64,000 nt of DNA from Marivita sp. GX14005 (GCF_023370775.1 NZ_JAMCCQ010000004.1:186001-250000); one strand, 5' to 3'; positions 8,740 to 18,866 are shown, counted from the stretch's first letter. The notes: generated from the sequence alone by a model not told the origin. Numbers and translations: made by a program.

Positions 8740-8899
8740 ACGCAGCGGCACGTCCCGCAAGCCGAAACGGGCCGCACCTGACCGTCTTCGGACGTCGCTA
8801 TCGGGGGGAACGTTATCCCCTCGGGATCGTTGAACTTCGAATTGACGGGAAAGGGGCGTTGTCGCGACCCGATCCGCCACCTTTCGAAGGAATATTGCC

Positions 8900-11470
8900 A
8901 TGTTTCGCACGATCCTCTCCATCGTCACACTCGCGCTCGGCGCCGCCCTTTTCGGCGGAGGCATAAGGCTGGCAACCCTTGGGGGGACGTGGGGCTATAT
9001 CGCGCTCGGGGCGCTTTTGGCGCTGTCGGGGCTGCTGTTGCTGATGCACCGCAAGGGCGGTCTTGTCGTCTACGGCGCGGCATTGCTCTTTGCGCTGGTC
9101 TGGGGGCTTTGGGAGGTCGGTCTTTACTGGTGGGGCCTTGCGCCGCGCGGCGGGGTTCTGGTGCTTCTCGCACTGCTGCTGTTGCTGCCGCCGGTCGTGC
9201 GGTCGCTCACACGCGGCACCAACGGCTTTCGCGGCTACGGGATCGAGGGCGTCATTCTGGCGGGGGTCGTCGCCGTCACGATCGTTGTCGCGGGGGTGTC
9301 GATGATCACCCAGCCCTTCGATCTGGACGGGCGGTTCGCCCCCGAACGCATGGCGCAGGCGCCCGTTTCCGCGCCGGATGTGCCGGACGGCGAATGGTCG
9401 GCCTACGGGCGCACTCTTGCCGGTCAACGCTATTCGCCGCTGGACCAGATCACGCCGGCCAATGTCGACCAGCTGGAACTCGCCTGGGAATATCACGCGG
9501 GCGACGTGCATGTAGACCTTCCCGGCACGGCGCTGGAATCCACCCCGCTGATCGTGGACGACACCCTGTATCTTTGCACGCCGAAAAGCGAGGTCATCGC
9601 CCTCGATCCGGTCACGGGGGAAGAGCGCTGGCGATTTTCACCCGTTCTGGCCGGTCTGACGCAGGAACTGTCGACCTATGCCACCTGCCGGGGTCTGGCC
9701 TATCACGATGGCACCGACCTTGGCTGGGAGGTCTCGGACGATCCGGTTCCCACGCAGCAAGAGCAGGCCGAACTGATCGAGGCCAGCATGGACGGCGTGA
9801 CCATCGAGGCGTCCGGCGCGCCGCAGAACGTCGTGGCCGGCACCGCCGCGCCGGGCGCGCCCAATCCCGTCATCTCCGACGATGCCCCGACCGATCCGTC
9901 GCCCATCCGTGCCGATTGTCTGCGCCGCATTTTCCTGCCGACGCGAGATGCGCGCCTGATCGCTGTAAGTGCCGAGACAGGCACAATCTGCCCCGGCTTC
10001 GGCGGTGCGGACGGCACTGTGAACCTTTGGATCGGCATGCCGAACGTGTCGCCGACGGCGTATTACTCCACCTCGCCGCCGCTGGTGACGGACGAGGTCG
10101 TGATCGTTGGCGGCAGCGTGAATGACAACCTCTCGACCGAACTGCCCTCCGGCGCGATCCGCGCCTTCGATCTGCGCACGGGGCGCATGGTCTGGAACTT
10201 CGATCCGGGCAACCCGGATGGCCCCTCCCCCTTGCCCGAAGGCGAAACCTTTACCCAGAACGTGCCCAACAGCTGGAGCGTGGCCAGCTACGATCCCGAA
10301 CTGAACCTTGCCTATTTTCCAATGGGGATCGGCTCGCCCGACCAATATGGCGGCTTTCGCACCGAAAACGACGAGAAATTCGGGAACTCGGTGCTCGCTC
10401 TGGATGCCTCCACAGGGGAGGTCGCATGGGTCTATCAGACCGTCCACCACGACATCTGGGATTACGATGTGCCCGCGCAGCCAAGCCTTGTGGACCTGAC
10501 GGTTGATGGGCAAACCGTTCGCGCACTCGTTCAGCCAACCAAGCAGGGCGAGATCTTTGTCCTCAACCGCGAGACGGGAGAGCCGGTGCTTCCGGTGAGC
10601 GAAGTGCCGGTATCCCAGAACGCCGTTCCCGGCGAACGCCCGGCGCCGACACAGCCGGTCTCGGCCATCTCCTTCGAGCCGCCCTATGTCACCGGCGCGC
10701 AGATGTGGGGGCTGTCGCCATTCGACCAGATGCTCTGCCGCATCTCGTTTCACGAACTCAACTATGAGGGCCGTTTTACCCCGCCCAGCGTTCAGGGCAC
10801 GCTGACCCATCCTGGCAGCTTCGGGATCTTCAACTGGGGCGGCGTCGCGGTCGATCCGGCGCGGCAACTGGCCTTTGCCATGCCGGTCTATCTGGCCTTC
10901 ACCTCGACCCTAAAACCCCGCCCCGACACGCTGGACAAGATCGTCTCGCGCGAAGGCGCGCCGATGGGCAACGAGAATTTCGGCGCGCCCTATGCGGCGG
11001 TGCTCAAACCCTTCATGTCGCCGCTTGGCCTGCCGTGTCAGCAGCCGCCATGGGGGTATATCGCCGGTGTCGATCTGACGAATGGCGAAACGGTCTATCA
11101 ACGTGTCAACGGCACCGTGCGCGATATGTCGCCCGTTCCCCTGCCCTTCGAGACGGGAATTCCCGGCATAGGCGGACCGATCGTCACCGGCGGCGGGCTC
11201 GCGTTCCTGTCAGGTCAGGCTGATTACTACGTGCGCGGCTATGATCTGGCCACAGGCGAGACGCTCTGGCGCGCGCGTCTGCCTGCTGGGGGCCAGGCAA
11301 CGCCGTCGACCTATATGGGCCGCGACGGGCGGCAATATCTCGTCGTCGTGGCGGGCGGGCACAACTACATCGGCACGAAGCTTGGCGATGCGGTTATGGC
11401 CTACGCGCTTCCCGAAATCGCTACCAGCGCCGAGGAGGAGCTGTCCGATACAGTATCGACCGAGCCATGA
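8900..11470 (+). CDS. Membrane-bound PQQ-dependent dehydrogenase (glucose/quinate/shikimate family)
   Basis: 856 residues. The first ~150 residues hold four to five hydrophobic helices, characteristic of membrane glucose and quinate dehydrogenases that donate electrons to ubiquinone. The rest is an eight-bladed PQQ propeller in the periplasm, with 'WSAYGRTLAGQRYSPLDQIT', 'TPLIVDDTLYLCTPKSEVIA', 'LDPVTGEERW', 'YQTVHHDIWDYDVPAQPSLV' and 'GGPIVTGGGLAFLSGQ'. The HHDIWDYD-type motif is conserved in the family. The length is near the ~800 residues usual for Gcd/QuiA. It oxidises a sugar or cyclic polyol in the periplasm without import. No PQQ synthesis genes are visible in this window. Glucose versus quinate cannot be separated here. 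Confidence 0.9.
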   Translation: MFRTILSIVTLALGAALFGGGIRLATLGGTWGYIALGALLALSGLLLLMHRKGGLVVYGAALLFALVWGLWEVGLYWWGLAPRGGVLVLLALLLLLPPVVRSLTRGTNGFRGYGIEGVILAGVVAVTIVVAGVSMITQPFDLDGRFAPERMAQAPVSAPDVPDGEWSAYGRTLAGQRYSPLDQITPANVDQLELAWEYHAGDVHVDLPGTALESTPLIVDDTLYLCTPKSEVIALDPVTGEERWRFSPVLAGLTQELSTYATCRGLAYHDGTDLGWEVSDDPVPTQQEQAELIEASMDGVTIEASGAPQNVVAGTAAPGAPNPVISDDAPTDPSPIRADCLRRIFLPTRDARLIAVSAETGTICPGFGGADGTVNLWIGMPNVSPTAYYSTSPPLVTDEVVIVGGSVNDNLSTELPSGAIRAFDLRTGRMVWNFDPGNPDGPSPLPEGETFTQNVPNSWSVASYDPELNLAYFPMGIGSPDQYGGFRTENDEKFGNSVLALDASTGEVAWVYQTVHHDIWDYDVPAQPSLVDLTVDGQTVRALVQPTKQGEIFVLNRETGEPVLPVSEVPVSQNAVPGERPAPTQPVSAISFEPPYVTGAQMWGLSPFDQMLCRISFHELNYEGRFTPPSVQGTLTHPGSFGIFNWGGVAVDPARQLAFAMPVYLAFTSTLKPRPDTLDKIVSREGAPMGNENFGAPYAAVLKPFMSPLGLPCQQPPWGYIAGVDLTNGETVYQRVNGTVRDMSPVPLPFETGIPGIGGPIVTGGGLAFLSGQADYYVRGYDLATGETLWRARLPAGGQATPSTYMGRDGRQYLVVVAGGHNYIGTKLGDAVMAYALPEIATSAEEELSDTVSTEP

Positions 11471-11785
11471 GCGGCATGGCGGCAATCCTTGATCTACGAT
11501 GGCGATCGCGGCCATCAGCACAGTAGTCGCGGCGATACAGAGGCAACCCTGGAACGCCCGTCACCGGCCGCCGGACGGGCGCTTCCACATCCGCGCATCA
11601 GGCTACTTTCGAGAAGAACCCCCTATGGCGTAACTGGCCAGTTGTCCGGTCGGACAGGTTGCCGGTCCGGGATAAGCTGCTGGATGAGCCTTGCATCCTC
11701 GTCATGTTTGTTCGCCGCTGCCTCATGGTGGCCTTTATGTTCCGGTCTTGGCACCCGTTCCGCCATCCGGCGCAGCCGACGTGCG
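11471..11785. other. Intergenic gap between convergent genes, no gene seen
   Basis: 315 bases between the PQQ dehydrogenase stop and the phoB stop. Neither strand carries a plausible coding region. There are short inverted repeats, for example around 11646-11656 (TGTCCG and CGGACA), but no stem followed by a T-run, so no intrinsic terminator can be assigned for either operon. Confidence 0.5.
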
Positions 11786-12478
11786 TCAGCCCAGGGCATA
11801 GCCGACGCCGCGCACGGTGCGCAGCGGGTCGTCGCCGCCATGCCGGCACAGCGCCTTGCGCAAGCGGCCGACATGGACATCGACGGTGCGGGTTTCGACG
11901 TGGATGCCGCGGCCCCAGACCCGATCCAGCAGCTGCTCGCGGCTGAGCACCCGTCCGGGCTTTTCCATCAGGCTCGCCAGCAGGCGGAATTCGGTCGGGC
12001 CGAGGGTCACTTCCTTGCCTGCGCGGGTGACGCGGTGGGTTTCGCCATCGAGCCGGATATCCCCGAACTCCATAACAGCCCCGGCCGCCAAAGGGCGCAC
12101 CCGCCGCAGGCCCGCGCGAACGCGGGCCATGAGCTCGGCGACGGAATAGGGTTTGACCACATAGTCGTCGGCACCGGTTTCCAGCCCGCGGACGAGGTCT
12201 GGCTCGTCCGAGCGGGCCGAAAGCATGATAACGGGGATGTCCTGCGTCTCGCGCCGAACCTTCAGGCGTCGGCAGACTTCGATCCCCGACAGCCTCGGCA
12301 TCATCCAGTCAAGGATGATGAGGTCGGGCGGATCCTCATCCACCAGCAACATCGCTTCTTCGCCGTCATGCGCCTCGCGCACGCGATAGCCTTCGGCGGC
12401 GAGGTTGTAGCTGATTACCTCGCGCTGTGCGGCCTCGTCCTCAACCAGCAGGATCAAGGGGCGGTCCATGGCGGTCAC
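11786..12478 (-). CDS. phoB: Phosphate regulon response regulator PhoB
   Basis: 230 residues in OmpR/PhoB format. The receiver domain has acidic pocket 'LLVEDEAAQREV' and phospho-acceptor Asp in 'LIILDWMMPRLSG' (~residue 57), conserved 'VIMLSARS' and 'ADDYVVKPYS'. The C-terminal winged helix has 'TLGPTEFRLLASLMEKPGRV' and 'RTVDVHVGRLRKAL'. Phosphorylated PhoB binds Pho boxes and activates phosphate-starvation genes. The GTG at 12478 overlaps the phoU stop; an ATG three codons later is an alternative. It is the last gene of phoR-pstSCAB-phoU-phoB, the arrangement common in alphaproteobacteria. Confidence 0.95.
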   Translation of the reverse strand: MTAMDRPLILLVEDEAAQREVISYNLAAEGYRVREAHDGEEAMLLVDEDPPDLIILDWMMPRLSGIEVCRRLKVRRETQDIPVIMLSARSDEPDLVRGLETGADDYVVKPYSVAELMARVRAGLRRVRPLAAGAVMEFGDIRLDGETHRVTRAGKEVTLGPTEFRLLASLMEKPGRVLSREQLLDRVWGRGIHVETRTVDVHVGRLRKALCRHGGDDPLRTVRGVGYALG

Positions 12479-13197
12479 GCGGCCCCGCCCTTGCTGGCTG
12501 CACTGGCGGTATAGTCGGCTTTCGGGCGCTCACCATCCGGCATCGCGCCGGTCGCGAGATAGATCACCTGCTCGGCAATGCCGGTGGCGTGATCGCCGAC
12601 GCGTTCGATATTCTTGGCGATGAAATGAAGGTGCATGCAGGCCGAGATGTTGCGCGGATCCTCCATCATGTGGGTCAGGAACTCGCGGAAAAGGGTGTTG
12701 TACATCTGGTCCACATCGTGATCGCCCTGCCGCACCTCCTCGGCCAGCTCCGCGTCGCGGTGGATATAGGCGTCGAGCACCTGTTTCAACTGCAGCTGCA
12801 CTGCCTTGCCCATGCGGCGGATCGAGCCTGTCGCGCCCTCGACCGGCGGCATGCGCGACAGCACGTCCGAGCGTTTGGCGAGGTTCTTGGCATAATCGCC
12901 GCAGCGTTCCAGCGCGGCGGCGATCTTCATCGCGCTCAGCACCGTGCGCAGATCGGCCGCGGTGGGCGCGCGCAACGCGATCACGCGGGCGGCCTCGATA
13001 TTGATCCGCTCTTCCAGCGCGTCGATCTCGGCGTCGCCGCGGCGCACCTGGCCCGCAAGTTCATTGTCGCGGGTCTCCAAGGCGCGAACGGCGTCCAGAA
13101 TAGCGGCCTCGACCAGCCCGCCCATGCGGGTGATCATGGCCTCGATCGCCTCAAGGTCGCGGTCGAAGGCCGTAGCGATGTGATGTTTGCTGGTCAT
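12475..13197 (-). CDS. phoU: Phosphate signalling protein PhoU
   Basis: 240 residues, two PhoU helical repeats: 'HHIATAFDRDLEAIEAMITR' with 'MGGLVEAAILDAVRAL', and later 'HLHFIAKNIERVGDHATGIA' with 'EQVIYL'. The E/DxxxD-type metal-binding pattern is kept ('ALERCGDYAKNLA', 'NIERVGDHATGIA'). PhoU connects the Pst transporter with the PhoR kinase and dampens Pho signalling when phosphate is sufficient. It lies 11 bases after pstB and overlaps phoB by four bases, consistent with one transcript. Confidence 0.95.
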   Translation of the reverse strand: MTSKHHIATAFDRDLEAIEAMITRMGGLVEAAILDAVRALETRDNELAGQVRRGDAEIDALEERINIEAARVIALRAPTAADLRTVLSAMKIAAALERCGDYAKNLAKRSDVLSRMPPVEGATGSIRRMGKAVQLQLKQVLDAYIHRDAELAEEVRQGDHDVDQMYNTLFREFLTHMMEDPRNISACMHLHFIAKNIERVGDHATGIAEQVIYLATGAMPDGERPKADYTASAASKGGAA

Positions 13198-13208
13198 CTC
13201 GTCTTCCT

Positions 13209-14003
13209 TCAGCCGATGCGGCCGCTGATATAGCTTTCCGTGCGCGGGTCGGCGGGGTTTGTAAAGAGCTCACCCGTATCGCCATATTCCACCATGCGGC
13301 CCAAATGAAAAAACGCCGTGCGCTGGCTGACGCGGGCGGCCTGCTGCATGGAATGGGTGACGATCACGACCGCGAATCGATTGCGCAATTCGTCGATCAG
13401 TTCCTCGATCTGCGCGGTGGCAATCGGGTCAAGCGCCGAGCACGGCTCGTCCATCAACAGGATCTCGGGCGCGGTGGCGATGGCCCGCGCGATGCAGAGG
13501 CGCTGCTGCTGCCCGCCCGAAAGCCCGGTGCCGGGGGCATTGAGCCGATCCTTGACCTCGTCCCAGAGCGCGGCGCGGCGCAGGGACTTTTCCACCACCT
13601 CGTCCAGCTCGGCCCGCGTGCGGGTCAGGCCGTGGATTTTCGGCCCGTAGGCGACGTTGTCGCGGATCGACTTGGGGAAGGGGTTTGGCTTCTGGAAAAC
13701 CATGCCGACCTTGGCGCGCAATTGCACCGGGTCAACGCGCGGGTCGTGGATGTCTTCGCCGTCGATGCGGACCTCGCCCGTGACGCGGGCGGCCGGGATC
13801 GTGTCGTTCATGCGGTTGAGGCAGCGCAGGAAGGTGGATTTCCCGCAGCCCGACGGCCCGATGAGGGCGGTGACGGCCTTATCGGGGATATCGACATCGA
13901 CGTCGCGGACCGCGTGTGTATCGGCGTAATGCACCTGCAGGCCGCGAACGGCGATCTTGGCGGTGTCGGTGGTGGCGGGCGTTTCTGTCAGCGTGTCTTT
14001 CAT
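13209..14003 (-). CDS. pstB: Phosphate ABC transporter ATP-binding protein PstB
   Basis: 264 residues. Walker A 'GPSGCGKST' near residue 49-57, Q-loop region '[15 protein letters not shown]' (the NPFPKSI string is diagnostic for PstB), signature '[16 protein letters not shown]', Walker B '[13 protein letters not shown]' and H-loop 'VIVTHSM'. It powers high-affinity phosphate import with PstA and PstC at the inner membrane. It is in line with pstA upstream (10-base gap) and phoU downstream. It is regulated through the Pho box before pstS. Confidence 0.97.
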   Translation of the reverse strand: MKDTLTETPATTDTAKIAVRGLQVHYADTHAVRDVDVDIPDKAVTALIGPSGCGKSTFLRCLNRMNDTIPAARVTGEVRIDGEDIHDPRVDPVQLRAKVGMVFQKPNPFPKSIRDNVAYGPKIHGLTRTRAELDEVVEKSLRRAALWDEVKDRLNAPGTGLSGGQQQRLCIARAIATAPEILLMDEPCSALDPIATAQIEELIDELRNRFAVVIVTHSMQQAARVSQRTAFFHLGRMVEYGDTGELFTNPADPRTESYISGRIG

Positions 14004-14013
14004 GGCGGTTCCT

Positions 14014-15351
14014 TTACCAACGGCGTTCGAAACGGCGGCGCAGCAGGATGGCCGCGGCGTTCATGACAAGTAGAAAGGCAAGCAGCACGATGATCGCGCC
14101 CGACGCGCGTTCGACAAAGGCCGGGTCGGCGCGCTGGGTCCAGTTGTAAATCTGCACTGGCAGGGCCGAGGCGGGATCGAAAAGCCCTTCGGGCGGCGCG
14201 GCGGGATATTCGCGCACGAAGGCGACCATGCCGATCAGCAAGAGCGGCGCGGTCTCCCCCAGCGCCTGCGCCAGTCCGAGGATCGTGCCGGTCAGGATGC
14301 CGGGCGCGGCCAGCGGCAGGACATGGTGAAACACCGCCTGCATCCGCGACGCGCCCAGCCCGAGCGCCGCTTCGCGGATCGAGGGCGGCACCGCCTTGAG
14401 GCTGGCGCGGGTGGCGATGATGATCGTCGGCAGGGTCATCAATGTCAGGACCAGCCCGCCCACCACGGGCGCCGATTGCGGCAGGCCCGCGAAATTGATG
14501 AAGATGGCCAGGCCCAGGATGCCGAAGACGATCGACGGGACGGCGGCGAGGTTGGCGATATTTACCTCGATCAGATCGGTCAGCCGGTTCTTCGGCGCAA
14601 ATTCTTCCAGATAGATCGAAGCCGCCACGCCGATGGGCAGCGCCAGCGCCAGCACGATCAGCATCATGTAGGCCGAGCCGAGGATGGCGACCCCCAGCCC
14701 CGCCGCCTCGGGCCTCTGGTCGGACGCATCCGGCGCGGTCAGAAACGCGGCGTTGAAATCGAGCGACAGGAGGCCCCGTTCCATCATCGCATCGGCCAGC
14801 TGCAGTTGCGCGGGGGATACATTGCTGTCGAGCGCGGCCGATTCCGCCGTGACCCGGCCTTTCAGATAGCCGTCGATCCGGCCGTTGGCGAGAACCGACA
14901 GATCGATTGTCTCGCCGATCAGATCGGGGTTGGACAGCACCATGTCGCGCACCTGCGCGGCCGCCTCGCGTGAGATGATGCCGGATATGTCGTCGTCGGT
15001 CAGCCCGTCGATGGCGATGCCCGCCTGAGCCACGGCCTCGGCGAGGGCCTTGTCGATCACCTTGCCGTAGCCGATGGTCGTGACCTTCTTCATCACCTCG
15101 GTGTCGCGGGTGCCGGATTGGTCCAGCTCCGCTTCGCTCAGATGAATAGGAAGATGGATGTAGCTCTGGCGAAACGCGCCGAGGCCGGAGGTCAGGACCG
15201 AGGCCAGCAGCACCGCCAGCGCGGCGAGGCCGATCAGGATCGCGCCGAGGCCACAGGCGCGGAACCGGGCTTCGGCAGCATGGCGCCGCGCGGTGCGGTC
15301 GCCGCGTTTCAGCAGCGATTGCGCCGGTGCGGGACAGGAGATGTCGCTCAT
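14014..15351 (-). CDS. pstA: Phosphate ABC transporter permease PstA
   Basis: 445 residues from the ATG that overlaps the pstC stop (ATGA). There is a hydrophobic first helix (~35-60), then a long periplasmic-type domain of ~150 residues containing '[20 protein letters not shown]', and the permease core with '[20 protein letters not shown]' and the coupling-helix region '[20 protein letters not shown]'. The large N-terminal insertion makes it longer than the ~296-residue E. coli protein; this DUF3333-containing form is usual in alphaproteobacteria. An in-frame extension back to 15405 lies in pstC and was rejected. Confidence 0.93.
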   Translation of the reverse strand: MSDISCPAPAQSLLKRGDRTARRHAAEARFRACGLGAILIGLAALAVLLASVLTSGLGAFRQSYIHLPIHLSEAELDQSGTRDTEVMKKVTTIGYGKVIDKALAEAVAQAGIAIDGLTDDDISGIISREAAAQVRDMVLSNPDLIGETIDLSVLANGRIDGYLKGRVTAESAALDSNVSPAQLQLADAMMERGLLSLDFNAAFLTAPDASDQRPEAAGLGVAILGSAYMMLIVLALALPIGVAASIYLEEFAPKNRLTDLIEVNIANLAAVPSIVFGILGLAIFINFAGLPQSAPVVGGLVLTLMTLPTIIIATRASLKAVPPSIREAALGLGASRMQAVFHHVLPLAAPGILTGTILGLAQALGETAPLLLIGMVAFVREYPAAPPEGLFDPASALPVQIYNWTQRADPAFVERASGAIIVLLAFLLVMNAAAILLRRRFERRW

Positions 15352-16532
15352 TCGTATTGCTCCCGGTATTTGCGCACGATGGCCAGCGCCAGCACGTTCA
15401 GGCAAAGCGTGATGGCGAACAACGTCAGCCCGAGGGCGAAGGCCACGAGGGTCTCGGGCGCGGCGAAATCGCTGTCGCCGGTCAACTGGCTGACGATCTT
15501 GACGGTGATGGTGGTCATCGCCTCGAACGGGTTGAGGCTGAGCTTCGCGGCGGCCCCGGCGCCAAGCACGACGATCATGGTCTCGCCGATGGCGCGGCTT
15601 GCGGCCAGCAGCACCGCGCCGACGATGCCGGGCAGCGCGGCGGGCAGGATCACCTGGCAGATCGTCTCGGAGCGCGTCGCGCCAAGGCCGAGCGAGCCGT
15701 CGCGCAGCGATTGCGGCACCTGGGCGATGATGTCGTCCGACAGCGACGACACGAACGGGATCAACATGATCCCCATGACGAGCCCCGCGGTCATCACCGA
15801 CGAGCCGCTCGACCCCACCCCGAGCGGCTGCGCGAAGTAGTCACGCAAGAGCGGGCCGACGGTGATCAGCGCGAACAGGCCGTAGACGATGGTGGGGATG
15901 CCCGCGAGCACCTCGATGCCCGGCTTGACGATGGCGCGGAAGCGGCGGCTGGCATATTCGGCCATGTAGATCGCGGCGAAAAGCCCGACCGGCACCGCGA
16001 AGACGAGCGCGATGAAGCTGACATAGAGCGTACCCCAAAGCAGCGGCAGTATTCCCAGGTCGGAATTGCCCTGGAACCGCGGTGCCCAGGTGGTGGAGAG
16101 AAAGAAATCCCGCCAGCCGTACTGGGCAAAGAAATTCTGCGTCTCGAACAGCATCGACAGCACGATGCCCGCCGTGGTGGCGATGGCGACGCAGGCGGCG
16201 AGGACGAGCAGCACCAGCACACCGCGCTCCACCGTCCGGCGGGCGCGGAAATCGGGGGCGATCCGGCGCAGCGACCAGGCAAGGGCCGCCAGCGCCAATG
16301 CCACCACGGCGACGGTGCCCGCAGGCGTCAGCGGGGCCGCCATCGTCAGCAGGGCAAGCAGCGAAAGCGCGGGGACCAGCGTGAAAAGAACCGTGGCCCA
16401 GCCGTAGTGGCCTGGTAGGGAATGCAGCGCACGGATGTCGCCGCCGGCGCTGGCAAGGGCGCGCGCGCGGCCGAGCGCAAAGCCCAGGGCGGCGAGGATG
16501 AGCAGGGTCAACAGGGTCCAGATTGCGGACAT
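15348..16532 (-). CDS. pstC: Phosphate ABC transporter permease PstC
   Basis: 394 residues with an extended N-terminus (several hydrophobic segments before residue 130) and the permease core with 'AIYMAEYASRRFRAIVKPGI', 'EVLAGIPTIVYGLFALI' and coupling motif 'DGSLGLGATRSETICQVILP'. It forms the transmembrane channel with PstA. Like PstA, the protein is longer than the enterobacterial version. It is separated from pstS by 67 bases and overlaps pstA by four bases. Confidence 0.95.
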   Translation of the reverse strand: MSAIWTLLTLLILAALGFALGRARALASAGGDIRALHSLPGHYGWATVLFTLVPALSLLALLTMAAPLTPAGTVAVVALALAALAWSLRRIAPDFRARRTVERGVLVLLVLAACVAIATTAGIVLSMLFETQNFFAQYGWRDFFLSTTWAPRFQGNSDLGILPLLWGTLYVSFIALVFAVPVGLFAAIYMAEYASRRFRAIVKPGIEVLAGIPTIVYGLFALITVGPLLRDYFAQPLGVGSSGSSVMTAGLVMGIMLIPFVSSLSDDIIAQVPQSLRDGSLGLGATRSETICQVILPAALPGIVGAVLLAASRAIGETMIVVLGAGAAAKLSLNPFEAMTTITVKIVSQLTGDSDFAAPETLVAFALGLTLFAITLCLNVLALAIVRKYREQYE

Positions 16533-16599
16533 GAGGCCTCCGGTGCGGCGGGTGCGGGCGACCCGGCCGGAACCGAGCCGCCCGGATTGGCGCGGCGGA

Positions 16600-17619
16600 T
16601 CAGTTCATCAGCGCTTCATCGGCCAGCCCGGCCTGTGTGTCGGCCAGCTCCGGGTCGGGCACCAGCCCGTAATCGGCCAGCGGCCCGCCCGGCCCGGCGA
16701 TATCGTCCGACACGAAGAATTCGGCATAGTCTTTCAGGCCGGGAACCATGCCGAGATGCGCCTGTTTCACGTAGAAATAGAGCGGCCGCGAGACCGGGTA
16801 CTCGCCCGACGCGATGGTCTCGGTCGAGGGGACGACATCGTTCATGGTCGCAACCTGCAGTTTCGCGGTGTTGTTCTCGTAGAAGGACAGGCCGAACACG
16901 CCGATCCCGTCTGCGTTGCTGCCGATCCGGGCCAGCGTCTCGGTATAGTCGCCGTCGATCTCGACCGCGCGGCCATCGGTGCGCAGCGATGTGCAGAGCT
17001 TGCCCGCATCCGCGCCAAGGTTTTCCAGCGCGGCCGCGGCACCGCTGTCCTCGCAACCCTGTTCGATCACGCGCTCGTCGAAAACCTCGCGCGTGCCATG
17101 CTTGGTGCCGGGAACGAAGGCCATGATCTCCTGCGCGGGCAGATCGGGGTTCACGTCGCTCCACTTGGTCGCGGTGTTCGGAACCAGCTTGCCATCCACG
17201 ACGACCTCGGCCGCCAGTGCCTTGTACCAATCGGCGGGGGTGAAGGCGAAGGAGGCGCTACCAATGTCGGAGGCGAACACGATGCCGTCATAGCCGATCC
17301 GCACCTCGATGATCTCCGTGACACCGGCAGCCGCGCAGACCGCCTTCTCGCTGTCCTTGATGCGGCGCGAGGCATTGGCGATATCGATGCTGTTCTCGCC
17401 CACGCCCTCGCAGAACCTCTTGAGGCCGGCCGAAGAGCCACCGGATTCGATCACCGGTGTGGGAAAGTCGGTGTTTTCGCCGAACAGTTCGGCGACGATG
17501 GTGGCATAGGGCAGCACGGTGGACGAACCGGCCACCTGCACCTGGTCGCGCGCAGCGGCGGCGGTGGCCGAGACGGCCAGGATGGCAAGGGCAGAGGTCG
17601 CAGGCGTCATGCGGGACAT
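16600..17619 (-). CDS. pstS: Phosphate-binding periplasmic protein PstS
   Basis: 339 residues. A Sec signal peptide ('SALAILAVSATAAAARD', cleavage around residue 23) is followed by 'QVQVAGSSTVLPYATIVAEL', the N-terminal phosphate-binding segment; 'ESGGSSAGLKRFCEG'; and 'GTREVFDE', which supplies further ligand residues. It captures phosphate in the periplasm for PstCAB. It is the first gene after phoR and is preceded by a three-unit Pho box (17700-17728), so it heads its own PhoB-activated transcript. Confidence 0.94.
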   Translation of the reverse strand: MSRMTPATSALAILAVSATAAAARDQVQVAGSSTVLPYATIVAELFGENTDFPTPVIESGGSSAGLKRFCEGVGENSIDIANASRRIKDSEKAVCAAAGVTEIIEVRIGYDGIVFASDIGSASFAFTPADWYKALAAEVVVDGKLVPNTATKWSDVNPDLPAQEIMAFVPGTKHGTREVFDERVIEQGCEDSGAAAALENLGADAGKLCTSLRTDGRAVEIDGDYTETLARIGSNADGIGVFGLSFYENNTAKLQVATMNDVVPSTETIASGEYPVSRPLYFYVKQAHLGMVPGLKDYAEFFVSDDIAGPGGPLADYGLVPDPELADTQAGLADEALMN

Positions 17620-17699
17620 GGATCTTCTCCTGTTGTGTCGCGGCGGCTCGTCCGGGAACGATCCGCACCGCCGCTATAAGCGCCGGCTGCTACGGTTTT

Positions 17700-17728
17700 G
17701 CGACACTCATGTAACAGTTCCATGAAAC
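17700..17728 (-). promoter_or_regulatory. Pho box (PhoB binding site) upstream of pstS
   Basis: On the minus strand, three 7-base units recur with exact 11-base period: GTTTCAT (17722-17728), CTGTTAC (17711-17717) and GTGTCGC (17700-17706), each separated by four bases. The Pho box consensus is tandem CTGTCAT-like heptamers with four-base spacers, each spanning one helical turn. The middle unit is closest to it. The site lies ~80 bases before the pstS start, in the phoR-pstS gap, the expected place for PhoB activation. Confidence 0.7.
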
Positions 17729-17741
17729 CCGCCCGCGCAGG

Positions 17742-18800
17742 TCAGTTTCTCGGCAGGAAAACCGAGAAGCGCGCGCCCGTGCCCGGCGCGCTGCCGATGT
17801 CGAGCCGGCCGCGATGGCGGCTGACGATATGCTTGACGATGGCAAGGCCCAGCCCCGTGCCGCCCTTATCGCGCGAGCGGTGATCGTCGACGCGGTAGAA
17901 CCGTTCGGTCAGGCGCGGCAGGTGCATCGGCTCGATCCCGTCGCCATCGTCGGTCACGTCGATGCGCAGCATCGCCTCATCGTTCGGGGCGTGGAGGGCG
18001 AGCGTGACACGGCTGCCCGCCGCGCCGTACTTGATCGCGTTCTCGATCAGGTTCTGCAATACCTGCATCAACTGGTCGGCATCGCCGGGGATGCGCGCCT
18101 GACGGTCCGTTCCCAGGATCTCGAGTTCAAGCCCCGCATCCACAGCGGCTGGTCGAAAACTGGCGGCAGCGGCATTAACCAACTCGGCCACATTGACAAG
18201 CGCGGTAGGCCGCTGCCGTTCCTGCGCCTCGACCTTCGACAGAGACAACAGATCGTCGACCAGCCGGCTCATCCGGCCTGCCTCACGCTCCATGATCGAT
18301 AGAAAGCGGTCGCGGGCGGCCGGATCATCCCTCGCTGCGCCTTTCAGGGTCTCGATGAAGCCGACGAGCGTGGTCAGCGGCGTGCGCAATTCATGGCTGA
18401 CATTGGCGACGAAATCGCGGCGGAACTGGCCGACAAGCTCCTGCTCGGTGATATCCTCGAAGGCACAAAGCGCGCCGCGCGCCTCACCCAATGGGACCGG
18501 CGAGACCGTGACCCGGTAGCTCACCTCGTGCGAGTGGCCGGGAATCACGTAAGGCGCCTCCGCGCGGGTGCCCGCCCGGAGCGCCGCCTCGATCGTAGCC
18601 AGAAGCGCGGGCTGGCGTAGGGCCAGGGCGTGATGGCGCCCGACCTGCCCGGGCCCCAGGATCGCCTCGCCCGCCGCGTTGGCGGCCAAAATCCTGTCAT
18701 CCGCACCGACGAGGATAACGGGCAGCGGAATGCCGGACAGGATTGTCTGGATCAACCGGGCATCCAATTTATCCGCCTCCAACGCGGTTTCCGCCCACAT
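17742..18800 (-). CDS. phoR: Phosphate regulon sensor histidine kinase PhoR
   Basis: 352 residues. A PAS-like domain (~15-115, 'ILSGIPLPVILVGADDRIL', 'NAAGEAILG') precedes the dimerisation domain with H-box 'FVANVSHELRTPLTTLVGFI' (His ~136). The catalytic domain has N-box 'LMQVLQNLIENAIKYG', G1 'DVTDDGDGIEP' and G2 'KGGTGLGLAIVKHIV'. It autophosphorylates and passes phosphate to PhoB under phosphate limitation. Unlike E. coli PhoR, there are no clear transmembrane helices at the N-terminus, so it would depend on PhoU/Pst for membrane contact or start further upstream. It opens the pho-pst cluster. Confidence 0.92.
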   Translation of the reverse strand: MWAETALEADKLDARLIQTILSGIPLPVILVGADDRILAANAAGEAILGPGQVGRHHALALRQPALLATIEAALRAGTRAEAPYVIPGHSHEVSYRVTVSPVPLGEARGALCAFEDITEQELVGQFRRDFVANVSHELRTPLTTLVGFIETLKGAARDDPAARDRFLSIMEREAGRMSRLVDDLLSLSKVEAQERQRPTALVNVAELVNAAAASFRPAAVDAGLELEILGTDRQARIPGDADQLMQVLQNLIENAIKYGAAGSRVTLALHAPNDEAMLRIDVTDDGDGIEPMHLPRLTERFYRVDDHRSRDKGGTGLGLAIVKHIVSRHRGRLDIGSAPGTGARFSVFLPRN

Positions 18801-18866
18801 CGATCAGCGGTGTGCCGTCCTCTTTCGCCATCGGACCGGGCGGGAGGCGCTCGAGCGGGTTCAGCA

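Noticed and set aside
11640-11680. Short inverted repeats between the PQQ dehydrogenase and phoB as a terminator
   Set aside because: Stems are only ~6 bases and no T-run follows on either strand.
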